Assembly (NCBI RefSeq): GCF_005217455.1
Contig: NZ_SZPQ01000020.1
Span: 62,001-126,000, forward strand
Source of the DNA: Martelella alba
GTDB taxonomy: Bacteria > Pseudomonadota > Gammaproteobacteria > Enterobacterales > Enterobacteriaceae
Direction: 5' to 3'
Length of the DNA: 64,000 bases
The position numbers and the translations under genes are program-made. The notes beneath the pieces were generated by a model. The model made no database searches and had not been told where the DNA came from. It saw nothing but the letters and a program-made list of their open reading frames with translations. Shown in pieces: positions 56,340 through 64,000 of the stretch; within the stretch, counting starts at the first letter, position 1; each line of letters starts with the position of its first letter.

Positions 56340-57563
56340 ATGTTCAATTGGACCTCTGTACAGCGCAACGTGGCCGTGGCGTGTTTCGCCTGCTGGATGT
56401 TGGATGCCTTCGACTTTTTTGTTCTGGTGTTCGTTTTAAGCGATATCGCCCAGTGGTTTAAAACCGATATCGCCAGCGTGTCTATTTCCATCATGCTCAC
56501 CCTGGCGGTTCGCCCGATAGGGGCGTTAATCTTTGGCCGCCTGGCGGAAAAATACGGCCGGCGGCCTATCCTGATGGCGAATGTCCTGCTGTTTTCGTTG
56601 TTCGAGTTGCTTTCCGCCTGGTCGCCGACGCTGGCCATCTTCATCGCCCTGCGGTTATTGTACGGCATCGCCATGGGCGGTATCTGGGGCGTGGCGTCTT
56701 CCCTGGCGATGGAAACCATCCCCGATCGCTCTCGTGGTCTGATGTCCGGTATTTTCCAGGCCGGTTATCCTGCCGGCTATCTGCTGGCGGCCATCATTTT
56801 CGGCTTGTTCTTCTCGCTGGTGGGCTGGCGCGGCATGTTCCTGATAGGCGCCCTGCCGGTACTGATGTTGCCTTTTATCTATTACAAGGTACCGGAATCC
56901 CCGGTTTAGCTGGCGGCCCGCGAACGCAAGGAAAGCGTGGCGTTGCTGCCCATCATTCGCCGCCATTGGCGGTTATGTGTCTATATGGTGATCCTGATGG
57001 CCTGCTTTAATTTCTTCAGCCACGGCACCCAGGATTTGTATCCCACTTTCCTTAAAGTGCAACACGGTTTCCCGCCGCATACGGTGAGCGTTATCGCCAT
57101 CTGCTACAATATTGCCGCTATGCTGGGCGGGATCTGCTTTGGTTCCCTGTCGGAAAAGATCGGCCGTAAAAAAGCGATCATTATCGCCGCGTTGCTGGCG
57201 TTGCCGGTCCTGCCGCTGTGGGCCTTTTCCTCCGGCTCGTTCATGATAGGCGTCGGCGCCTTTTTGATGCAGTTTATGGTGCAGGGCGCCTGGGGCGTGG
57301 TGCCGACCTATCTGACAGAACTGGTGCCGGATAACTCGCGGGCGGTATTGCCCGGCTTTGTTTATCAGTTGGGCAATCTTATCGCCTCTGTTAACGCCAC
57401 GCTGCAATCGCGCATTGCCGAGGCGCACGGCAATAACTATGGGCTGGCGATGGCCATTGTCGCCGGGACGGTGGCCATCCTCATCGCCCTGATGGCGTCC
57501 TTCGGCCGGGAAACCCGCGGGATGCGGATTTCCGGCAAGACGGCCGCCGGAGACGGACGCTAA
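56340..57563 (+). pseudogene. MFS transporter (sialate/lactate SHS-like), interrupted by one amber codon
   Basis: One continuous frame of 407 codons is split by a single TAG at 56907-56909. The text reads YYKVPESPV-stop-LAARERKESV, where relatives have Trp (PESPVWL), so TGG to TAG is the likely change. Before it are six helices (MLDAFDFFVLVFVLSDIAQW start; GRLAEKYGRRPILM motif A); after it the second six-helix half (GSLSEKIGRKKAII). No other damage is visible, so the lesion is recent or the gene may be read through. It would import a carboxylate or sialic-acid-like substrate. Confidence 0.85.
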
Positions 57564-57668
57564 GCCGGGTCATGGCCGTTGCCGGCCATCGTGAAATGCG
57601 CCGGCGGCGGCCGGCGAGGGAACGTTTGCGGTGGGCGCGGATCGGACGGGCGGGGGACAACCGGCGCG

Positions 57669-58775
57669 TCAGGCGATATGGCGTCGAAATATGCCGTAGG
57701 CGGCGCTGCCGGTAGTGGCGGTAATCACCAGCAACGGCCACAGGCTGTGCCAAACAACGCCGAAGCCGGCGTTTTTGAGATAAATCTCCTTGGTGATATC
57801 GGTAAAATGCCGCACCGGATTCACCCAGGTGAGGGTTTGCAGCCATTCGGGCATATTCTCCACCGGCGACACATAACCTGAAAGCAAAATAGCCGGCATG
57901 ATGAACACGAAGACGCCGATAAAGGCCTGCTGCTGGGTGGCGCACAGGGAAGAAATCAGCAGGCCGAATCCCACCAGCGATAATCCGTAAACCAGCATGG
58001 CGGCATAAAACAGCGGCAGTTGCCCGGCGAAGGGGATCCGGTAGCCCCAGATGCCGATCAGCAGGATAAGCGTGGCCTGAAACGAGGCCACCACCAAGGC
58101 CGGTACCGCTTTGCCGATAAAAATTTGTCCGGTGGTCAGCGGTGAAACCAGCAGTTGTTCCAGCGTACCTTGTTCCCGCTCCCTGGCCACCGACAGCGCG
58201 GTCACGATCAGCACGCCGATGGTGGTGATGAGCGCCACCAGCGACGGCACCACAAACCACTTGTAATCCAAATTGGGGTTATACCAATTACGCACCACCA
58301 ACTCGCTGTTGTGCGACTGGGTCGTCCGTCCGGCCGTCTCCTGTTGATATTGCAGCACAATCTGCTGGATATAATTGGCGGCGATCTGCGCGCTGTTGGA
58401 ATTGCGGCCGTCCAGAATCAGTTGCAAGGGCGCCGGAACGCCTTCGGCCAGACGCCGGGAGAAGTCGGCCGGAAAACGGATCAGCAGCAGGGCGCGCTGA
58501 TTATCCAGGGTGCCGCGTATTTGTTGCGGACTGTGCAGCAAGCGGACCTGGGCAAACGCTTTGGCTTTGGCGAAACGCTGAGTCAACTCCACCGAGGCCT
58601 GGCCGCCGTCTTCGTTGTAGATGGCGATGGTGGCGTGCTTGACTTCGAGCGTTGCGGCAAAAGGAAACAACACAGCCTGGAGGATCACCGGCATAATCAG
58701 TATCGCCCGGGTTTGCGGGTCGCGCAGCAGAACTTGTAATTCCTTGATGATTAGCGTCCATAACCGATGCAGCAT
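57669..58775 (-). CDS. ybhR: ABC-2 exporter permease YbhR
   Basis: 368-residue inner-membrane permease, the length of E. coli YbhR. One N-terminal helix ([20 protein letters not shown] start), a large periplasmic loop of about 150 residues, then five helices, with [20 protein letters not shown] (cytoplasmic coupling helix, split) and [21 protein letters not shown]. It pairs with YbhS to form the channel driven by YbhF. It ends the cecR-ybhGFSR operon, nine bases after ybhS. Confidence 0.92.
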   Translation of the reverse strand: MLHRLWTLIIKELQVLLRDPQTRAILIMPVILQAVLFPFAATLEVKHATIAIYNEDGGQASVELTQRFAKAKAFAQVRLLHSPQQIRGTLDNQRALLLIRFPADFSRRLAEGVPAPLQLILDGRNSNSAQIAANYIQQIVLQYQQETAGRTTQSHNSELVVRNWYNPNLDYKWFVVPSLVALITTIGVLIVTALSVAREREQGTLEQLLVSPLTTGQIFIGKAVPALVVASFQATLILLIGIWGYRIPFAGQLPLFYAAMLVYGLSLVGFGLLISSLCATQQQAFIGVFVFIMPAILLSGYVSPVENMPEWLQTLTWVNPVRHFTDITKEIYLKNAGFGVVWHSLWPLLVITATTGSAAYGIFRRHIA

Positions 58776-58784
58776 AGCGGCTCC

Positions 58785-59927
58785 TTAATCCAGACCACGC
58801 CGGGTTTTCCAGGCGGTCAGGCCAATAAAGCCCAACGCGGCGGCCGTCAGGAACAGTGCATTAAACAGCAGTATCCCGCTGGTATTGCCCACCAGAAACA
58901 ATGTTTGCATGGCGCTGACGAAATAGCGGGCCGGAATGACATAGGTAATGGCGCGCACCAGGGCGGGCATGCTGTTTATCTGGAAGATGAACCCCGATAG
59001 CATAATGGCCGGCAAAAACGCGGCATTAAGCGCCACCATGGCGGCATTGAACTGATTACGTGCCAGGGTGGAGATAAGCAGCCCCATGCCCAGCGTGCCG
59101 GCCAGGAACAGACTGCTGATGCCGAACAACAGCCATGGCGATCCGCGAAAAGGCACCCCCATGACCCCTACCGCCACCGCCATACACAAGGCCATGGCCA
59201 CCATGCCGAGCACATAATAGGGCAGCAGTTTTGAAAGCAGCAACTCGGTGCGGGTGACCTGGGTGGACAGTAGCGCCTCCATGGTGCCGCGTTCCCATTC
59301 GCGGGCGATGACCAGCGAGGTGAGAATGGCGCCGATCACGGTCATGATGATGGTGATGGCGCCGGGAATAATGAAATAGCGGCTCATGGCCGCCGGGTTG
59401 AACCAATAGCGCAGCCTGACATCGATGGCCGTCTGGACATCGCGGCCGTGATCCTCGGCCTGATGTTGCTGCCATAGCCGCCAGACGCCCTGGGTATAGC
59501 CCTGAACGAAATTGGCGGTGTTGGGCTCGCTGCCGTCGGTGATGATCTGAATGGGGGCGCTGTCGCCGCGGTGCGCCAGATGAACATCGAAGTCCACCGG
59601 AATCACCACCAGCCCGCGAATCTTGCCGGCCTGCATCAGCGAAATCAGGCGCGCCCGGTTATCGCTGATGGTGGCGTCGATAAACGGAGACCCGGTGAAA
59701 GCATAGGCCAGCTCGCGGGCGTCGGCGCTTTGTTGGTCCATGAGTATGCCGATGCGCAGCCGGCTGGAATCGAGATTGATGCCGTAGCCGAAAATGAACA
59801 GCAGCATAATGGGGATCACAAAGGCAATCAGGCCGCTGCTGGGGTCCCGCAGAATTTGCCGGCTTTCTTTAAGGCACAGCGCTTTTAGCCGTCGCCATGC
59901 TATTCCCGTTCCGTCATGACTGCTCAT
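58785..59927 (-). CDS. ybhS: ABC-2 exporter permease YbhS
   Basis: 380-residue permease paralogous to Ybh[21 protein letters not shown] at the first helix, a long periplasmic domain, [20 protein letters not shown] as coupling helix, and [26 protein letters not shown] in the C-terminal part (in pieces). It overlaps the ybhF stop by 14 bases. In E. coli the YbhFSR complex exports drugs and sodium/lithium ions. Confidence 0.92.
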   Translation of the reverse strand: MSSHDGTGIAWRRLKALCLKESRQILRDPSSGLIAFVIPIMLLFIFGYGINLDSSRLRIGILMDQQSADARELAYAFTGSPFIDATISDNRARLISLMQAGKIRGLVVIPVDFDVHLAHRGDSAPIQIITDGSEPNTANFVQGYTQGVWRLWQQHQAEDHGRDVQTAIDVRLRYWFNPAAMSRYFIIPGAITIIMTVIGAILTSLVIAREWERGTMEALLSTQVTRTELLLSKLLPYYVLGMVAMALCMAVAVGVMGVPFRGSPWLLFGISSLFLAGTLGMGLLISTLARNQFNAAMVALNAAFLPAIMLSGFIFQINSMPALVRAITYVIPARYFVSAMQTLFLVGNTSGILLFNALFLTAAALGFIGLTAWKTRRGLD

Positions 59928-61656
59928 TCAGGGTGTCCTCATCATGCCGGGCAACCAGAGCGATAAACGCCTGCTCCATGGTGGGGTCCGGCGTCTGACG
60001 ATCGGCCGTTTGCCGTTTGAGTTCATCCGGCGTGCCGCAGGCGATGAGTTTGCCGCGATAGACCAGCCCGATGCGATCGCAATACTCCGCTTCTTCCATA
60101 AAGTGAGTGGTCACCATGACGGTAACGCCTTTTTCCACCATGCCGTTGATGTGCAGCCAAAATTCGCGCCGGGTCAAGGGATCGACGCCGGACGTGGGTT
60201 CGTCAAGAAACAGAATTTCCGGTTCGTGCATCAGCGAGCAGGCAAGGGCCAGCCGTTGCTTGAACCCCAGCGGCAGGGTATCCGGCGTGCGCTGGTGGAT
60301 TGGCCGGAAATCGAAGGCGTCGCTCATGACCGCGATTTTCTCTTGCCGGGCGCGGCCCTTCAGGCCGTAGACGCCGGAAAAGAACCGCAGGTTTTGCTCC
60401 ACGGTCAGGTTGCCATACAGGGAAAATTTTTGCGCCATGTAGCCCAGGTGCTGGCGCGCTTTGCCGGAACGGGTTTTCAAGTCCATTCCCAGCACCAGCG
60501 CCTGGCCGGCGGAGGGCGTCAGCAACCCGCACATCATTTTGAAGGTGGTGGATTTACCGGCGCCGTTTGGGCCCAGCAAACCAAAGATTTCGCCGCGGTG
60601 TACCTGAAAGTTTACCCGGTCGGTGGCGGTGAAACCGCCGAATTTCTTGGTCAGGTCCCGCGCCTCTATCACAATATCTTCTCGGTCGCCGGCGACGTGG
60701 GGCATAATGTGGGTCAGGGCGCTGCCGCTGGCCGGCCCGCCGCCGAGCAAATCGATGAAGGCGTCCTCAAAGCGCGGCGTAATCGCCGTCAGCCCGTCGG
60801 CCGGCAGCCCCAGCGCCTCGCGCACGTCATCGCGACGGGCATTTTCGGCAAGGATCAATCGTACCGACTGGCCCTGGATAACGCCGTCGCTCACCTGCGG
60901 CAGGCGAAGCGCCTGACGCAAGAGCCGCCGGTGTCCGCCGGCCGCGGCGCTGGCCAACAGCGTCCGGCCGATCATCCGCCGGGTCAGCGCGCCGGGCTCG
61001 CCGTGATACAGTAAGCGCCCTTCATTCATCAATAACACCTCGCGGCACTGTTCCGCTTCGTCCAGATAGGACGTGCTCCAAAGAATCAGCATGCCGTCAT
61101 CGGCCAGCGTATGCACCATCCGCCAGAGTTCCCGCCGGGAAATCGGGTCGACCCCGACGCCGGGTTCGTCCAGCAACAGGACTCGCGGCCGACCGACCAG
61201 GGTGCAGGCCAGCCCCAGCTTCTGTTTCATGCCGCCGGACAGCTTCCCCGCCGCCCGGCCAGTGAAAGGGGCCAGGCTGGTGAACGCCAGCAAACGGTCG
61301 AAAGTCTGGCGCCTCTCGTCGCCGATGACGCCGCGCAAATCGGCGTAAAGCGTCAGGTTTTCCATTACCGTCAGGTCCTCGTACAGACCGAATTTTTGCG
61401 GCATATAGCCCAGGATCGCGTGCAGCCGACGCTGATCGGTGGTGGGATCCAGGTCCAACACCCGCATGCTGCCGCGGCTTGGCGACAAGAGGCCCGCCAA
61501 CATGCGCAACAAAGTGGTTTTCCCGGCGCCGTCCGGTCCCACCAGGCCGGTAACCTCGCCGCCGCGGATATCGACGCTCATACTGGCCACCGCCGGGCGA
61601 TAAGCGTCGGCAAAGGTTTTCTCCAGCATAGCGAGACGAATAAGCTTATCGGTCAT
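59914..61656 (-). CDS. ybhF: ABC exporter double ATPase YbhF
   Basis: 580-residue protein with two full ATP-binding cassettes. First: Walker [10 protein letters not shown], signature LSGGMKQKL, Walker [14 protein letters not shown]. Second: Walker [10 protein letters not shown], signature replaced by LPLGFKQRL, Walker [15 protein letters not shown]. coli YbhF is 578 residues. ATG 61656 overlaps the ybhG stop by 11 bases; the frame open to 61857 lies over ybhG and is not used. Confidence 0.93.
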   Translation of the reverse strand: MTDKLIRLAMLEKTFADAYRPAVASMSVDIRGGEVTGLVGPDGAGKTTLLRMLAGLLSPSRGSMRVLDLDPTTDQRRLHAILGYMPQKFGLYEDLTVMENLTLYADLRGVIGDERRQTFDRLLAFTSLAPFTGRAAGKLSGGMKQKLGLACTLVGRPRVLLLDEPGVGVDPISRRELWRMVHTLADDGMLILWSTSYLDEAEQCREVLLMNEGRLLYHGEPGALTRRMIGRTLLASAAAGGHRRLLRQALRLPQVSDGVIQGQSVRLILAENARRDDVREALGLPADGLTAITPRFEDAFIDLLGGGPASGSALTHIMPHVAGDREDIVIEARDLTKKFGGFTATDRVNFQVHRGEIFGLLGPNGAGKSTTFKMMCGLLTPSAGQALVLGMDLKTRSGKARQHLGYMAQKFSLYGNLTVEQNLRFFSGVYGLKGRARQEKIAVMSDAFDFRPIHQRTPDTLPLGFKQRLALACSLMHEPEILFLDEPTSGVDPLTRREFWLHINGMVEKGVTVMVTTHFMEEAEYCDRIGLVYRGKLIACGTPDELKRQTADRQTPDPTMEQAFIALVARHDEDTLNEQS

Positions 61657-62653
61657 GGGCCCCGTCCGCGATGGAGGGGAAGCGCAGAGTGACCGGCATC
61701 CCTTGCCGGAGACGATCATCGGCATCGGTGACGATAATCCGCAAGCGGTAGACCAGATCGGTGCGCAGCTCCGGTGTTTCGACGTTTTTCGGCGTGAATT
61801 CGGCGGTGGGCGACACAAAACCGATTTTGCCGTGATACGTTTTACCGGGAAGGCCATCGGTGACGATGTCCACCGCGCTGCCCGGCACGGCCTGGGTCAG
61901 GTTATCTTCGGCAATATAGGCCCTGATCCATACCGGCCGGGTCAGCGAAAGGGTAAACACCGTCTGCCCGGCGCTCAGCATACTGCCGGCTTCTTGCGCC
62001 CGCGTCAGTAGGGTACCGGACGAAGGCGATGTCAGAACGGTATCGGACAGATCCAATTGCGCCTGGGCCAGGGCCGCCTCCATTTGGGCCAGTTCCGCTT
62101 TGGCGGAAGCGATGTCTTGCGGCCGGTTGCCGGTCAGATACTGCCGCAACTTGTCGCTGGCCGCCTGAAGATTGGCTTTGGCCTGATCGCGGGCGGCCAG
62201 GGCGTCGTCTAATTGATCGGCGGAGATGGCCCGTTTTTCCCATGCCATGCGCTCCCGCTGGTAAAACCGCTCGGCATAGTCGTATGCCGCCTGTTGCTGG
62301 GCCAGTTGCGAGCGGACCTGGGCGATTTCTTCATTGCGATAGCCGGCCAACGCCAAATCGAGCTTGGCGCGGGCGTTATCAACATTGGCGCGGGCCTGTT
62401 GCAGGGCGTTCCGGTATGGCGCGTCGTCCAGTTTCGCCAGAACCTGGCCGGGATGAATGGCGTCGCCTTCATCGACGGCCAGTTGCGCCAACCGTCCGCC
62501 CACCCGAAAAGCCAAATCGACGGTGCGGATGTCCACATTACCATACAAAGTCAGCGGCTGATCCTGCTGACGTCGGTAGCCGGCGATGGCGTAGATGGCG
62601 CCGGCGATAAGAATAAGAACGATGACGCCGATGGCGATTTTCCTGCCTTTCAT
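61646..62653 (-). CDS. ybhG: Membrane fusion protein YbhG (HlyD family)
   Basis: 335-residue periplasmic adaptor anchored by one N-terminal helix ([20 protein letters not shown] start). Biotin-lipoyl halves ([41 protein letters not shown], in part) flank a long alpha-helical hairpin (about residues 75-200; Gln/Ala-rich), as in YbhG/YhiI. It links the YbhFSR inner-membrane exporter to an outer-membrane channel. It lies 30 bases after cecR. Confidence 0.92.
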   Translation of the reverse strand: MKGRKIAIGVIVLILIAGAIYAIAGYRRQQDQPLTLYGNVDIRTVDLAFRVGGRLAQLAVDEGDAIHPGQVLAKLDDAPYRNALQQARANVDNARAKLDLALAGYRNEEIAQVRSQLAQQQAAYDYAERFYQRERMAWEKRAISADQLDDALAARDQAKANLQAASDKLRQYLTGNRPQDIASAKAELAQMEAALAQAQLDLSDTVLTSPSSGTLLTRAQEAGSMLSAGQTVFTLSLTRPVWIRAYIAEDNLTQAVPGSAVDIVTDGLPGKTYHGKIGFVSPTAEFTPKNVETPELRTDLVYRLRIIVTDADDRLRQGMPVTLRFPSIADGAHDR

Positions 62654-62683
62654 GTTGTTTCGCCTTGTTATCGATGATTCTTG

Positions 62684-63364
62684 TTATCGGGCCCAATTCG
62701 TGCGCAGCCCCGCCAGCAGCCAGTCGATATGCTGGCCTATGACTTCGGTGATAAGGCGGGCTTGCGGCGGTCCCAGCGTCTGCCAGCCGGCCTGCATCAT
62801 GAGCGTCGCGCGGCCGAATCGGAAGGACAACACTTCCCCCAGCAACGCATGGGCGTGCAGCGTGATCCGGGTATCGTCCGGATCCGCGCCGGCGTAACCG
62901 GCCGCCAACCGAGTCAGGCGGCGGTGCATTGCTGATAGGGCATTTCGGTGGATGATGTCGTAAGCGCCGGTCGGGGCCAATTGTTCCCGAAACATGATCT
63001 GGCTCAGGTGCAGGGTTTCCGGCCGGGTCATTACGTCGATAAGCGTGAAGAGACTCTGCCGCAAATAATGACGGCAATGTTCCCGGTCGATCACCGTCTG
63101 GGCCAGCAGCCGATCGATGTCGTCGATAACCGGTTGAAAGGCGCGATTGATAAAATCAGCTATCCATTGCGCCACCGCCAGATAAAGCCCTTCCTTGGAA
63201 GCAAAATAATAGGTTATGGCGGCGATATTCTGCCCGGCCTGCTGTGCGATTTCACGGGTTGTGGCGCCGTGTATGCCTTTTTCGCCGAATAACGTGATGG
63301 CCGAGGCGATAAGTTGTGTTTTGGCTTGTTCGCCGCGGGATGTTGGCGACAGGGGCTCAGTCAT
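62684..63364 (-). CDS. cecR: TetR-family regulator CecR (YbiH)
   Basis: 226-residue repressor. The N-terminal HTH EKGIHGATTREIAQQAGQNI followed by AAITYYFASKEGLYLAVAQW is nearly that of E. coli CecR, which controls ybhGFSR. The C-terminal part is the ligand-binding helical domain. ATG 63364 is preferred; a TTG at 63385 inside the operator is possible but unlikely. First gene of the operon, with its own palindrome just upstream. Confidence 0.92.
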   Translation of the reverse strand: MTEPLSPTSRGEQAKTQLIASAITLFGEKGIHGATTREIAQQAGQNIAAITYYFASKEGLYLAVAQWIADFINRAFQPVIDDIDRLLAQTVIDREHCRHYLRQSLFTLIDVMTRPETLHLSQIMFREQLAPTGAYDIIHRNALSAMHRRLTRLAAGYAGADPDDTRITLHAHALLGEVLSFRFGRATLMMQAGWQTLGPPQARLITEVIGQHIDWLLAGLRTNWAR

Positions 63365-63379
63365 AATGGCCAGTAAGTT

Positions 63380-63395
63380 AATCAATCGATTGATT
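63380..63395. promoter_or_regulatory. CecR operator
   Basis: AATCAATCGATTGATT is a perfect 16-base palindrome located 15 bases upstream of the cecR start, as expected for autorepression by a TetR-type dimer. Confidence 0.75.
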
Positions 63396-63530
63396 GATAC
63401 TATACCGGGAATATCCCCCTGTAAAGTGAGACGCGGATTTCCCCACGCTTAAACAGTGCTTGCATGGCACAACAATTTTCGTCGGCCGGATACACTTTAC
63501 GGTAGGCAATCTGACATAAGGCTCAACAAA

Positions 63531-63788
63531 ATGACCAACTTGACAAAAAGCATCGTCGTCCTGGCATTGAGCGGGTTATCCTTCGCCAGTTTCGCCGCCC
63601 GGGAAATCTATTCCCGCCCGGCGGAGCAACGCGCCATCGGCCTGGTTTCCGCCTCCACCACCGGCTCTCTGACCGATTTGCAAAATAGGCTGGCCGCCAA
63701 GGCCGATGCCGCGCACGCATCCTCCTACCGGATCATCGCCGCCGGCGGTCACAACACGCTGCGCGGCAGCGCCGAGCTCTATCAGTAG
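63531..63788 (+). CDS. Small secreted DUF1471 (YdgH/BhsA/McbA-like) protein
   Basis: 85-residue protein. Signal peptide MTNLTKSIVVLALSGLSFAS with cleavage near SFAA, then the DUF1471 domain: IGLVSASTTGSLTDLQNRLA, AHASSYRIIAAGG and the closing LRGSAELYQ. Members are periplasmic or outer-membrane stress and biofilm proteins. The start at 63531 fits the signal peptide; AAGG lies ten bases upstream. Separate unit, divergent from cecR. Confidence 0.85.
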   Translation: MTNLTKSIVVLALSGLSFASFAAREIYSRPAEQRAIGLVSASTTGSLTDLQNRLAAKADAAHASSYRIIAAGGHNTLRGSAELYQ

Positions 63789-63819
63789 ATCCGTTGCGGG
63801 TGGATCAGGCTGAAATGAA

Positions 63820-63841
63820 AAGACGGCCCAAGAGCCGTCTT
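63820..63841 (-). terminator. Terminator of the porin gene
   Basis: Stem AAGACGGC (63820-63827) / GCCGTCTT (63834-63841). Read on the minus strand the stem is followed by TTTTC, so it serves the leftward porin gene. Confidence 0.75.
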
Positions 63842-63891
63842 CCCCAGCGTGTGGATTGGCGCGCCGATGACCGCCGCCGAAGAAACGTTGC

Positions 63892-64000
63892 TTAGAACTG
63901 ATAGGTCAGACCCACGCCCACCTGGTTGTCGCTGGGAATGCCCAACGGGTTATTGCTGTCCAGACGGTTGATTTTGTAATCCACGTAGGCATTAATGTTT
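63892..64000 (-). CDS. OmpC/OmpF-type general porin, C-terminal end only
   Basis: The last 35 codons are in the window: [20 protein letters not shown] near the start and VGVGLTYQF at the end. The closing aromatic Phe and the alternating pattern of the last two beta strands are those of trimeric enteric porins (OmpC, OmpF, OmpN). The rest lies to the right of the window, so the exact type cannot be assigned. Confidence 0.85.
   Translation of the reverse strand, partial: NINAYVDYKINRLDSNNPLGIPSDNQVGVGLTYQF

Noticed and set aside
57481-58260. 259-codon minus-strand frame overlapping ybhR
   Set aside because: Shadow frame; ybhR in the other frame has the full permease pattern.

Overview
The window is chromosomal DNA from a gammaproteobacterium of the order Enterobacterales. 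By eye it is fairly GC-rich, with strong Shine-Dalgarno sites and dense operons. Many genes match enteric families directly (periplasmic trehalase TreA, cecR-ybhGFSR, Mak-type fructokinase, a BhsA/YdgH-like small secreted protein, an OmpC/OmpF-type porin). The gene content and the decaying genes (amber-stopped transporter, collapsed OprB porin) fit a Pectobacteriaceae/Sodalis-like lineage. That placement is an inference, not shown by a marker gene. No rRNA, tRNA, CRISPR array or transposase was seen.

Layout. 1-1588: end of an ABC importer operon (binding protein and ATPase, minus strand). 2096-4553: an orphan HTH protein, a LacI-family regulator and a 61-residue protein with its own terminator. 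5332-9588: trehalase and a GAF-PAS-GGDEF-EAL protein. 9610-16015: a LacI-controlled divergon; the leftward arm has a nitrilase-family hydrolase and an amidotransferase-like protein, the rightward arm has a binding protein, an M24 peptidase-like protein, an ATPase, a permease and the LacI regulator itself. 16040-24410: a GntR/periplasmic-binding-like regulator divergent from a seven-gene sugar operon (SIS isomerase, VOC protein, ribose-type ABC importer with two permeases, ROK kinase). 24903-29634: a CDP-glycerol-transferase-like gene, an enolase-superfamily enzyme with an MFS transporter, and an OprB remnant.

29806-53365 is the core of the window: a complete formate hydrogenlyase of the hydrogenase-4 (FHL-2) type. 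It comprises an FhlA/HyfR sigma-54 activator, hydN-fdhF, hyfABCDEFGHIJ-hycI (minus strand) and, divergently, hypABCDEF (plus strand). The formate dehydrogenase carries Cys (TGC) at position 140, where E. coli FdhF has selenocysteine, so the complex should be selenium-free. Sigma-54 -24/-12 promoters lie before hydN, hyfA and hypA. Inverted repeats of the form TCGTCA-N4-TGACGA sit upstream of them and are candidate FhlA/HyfR sites. HypB has an unusually long histidine-rich nickel-storage region built from DNA tandem repeats. Directly after hypF, a radical SAM protein of unknown function has a perfect FNR box at about -41.5, which links it to anaerobic growth.

53574-64000: the radical SAM gene, a LysR regulator divergent from an amber-interrupted MFS transporter, the ybhR-ybhS-ybhF-ybhG efflux operon with its TetR regulator cecR, a small secreted DUF1471-type protein and the 3' end of a porin. 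A dispersed intergenic repeat of the CAACTTGAAGTATGACGGG type occurs in several gaps.
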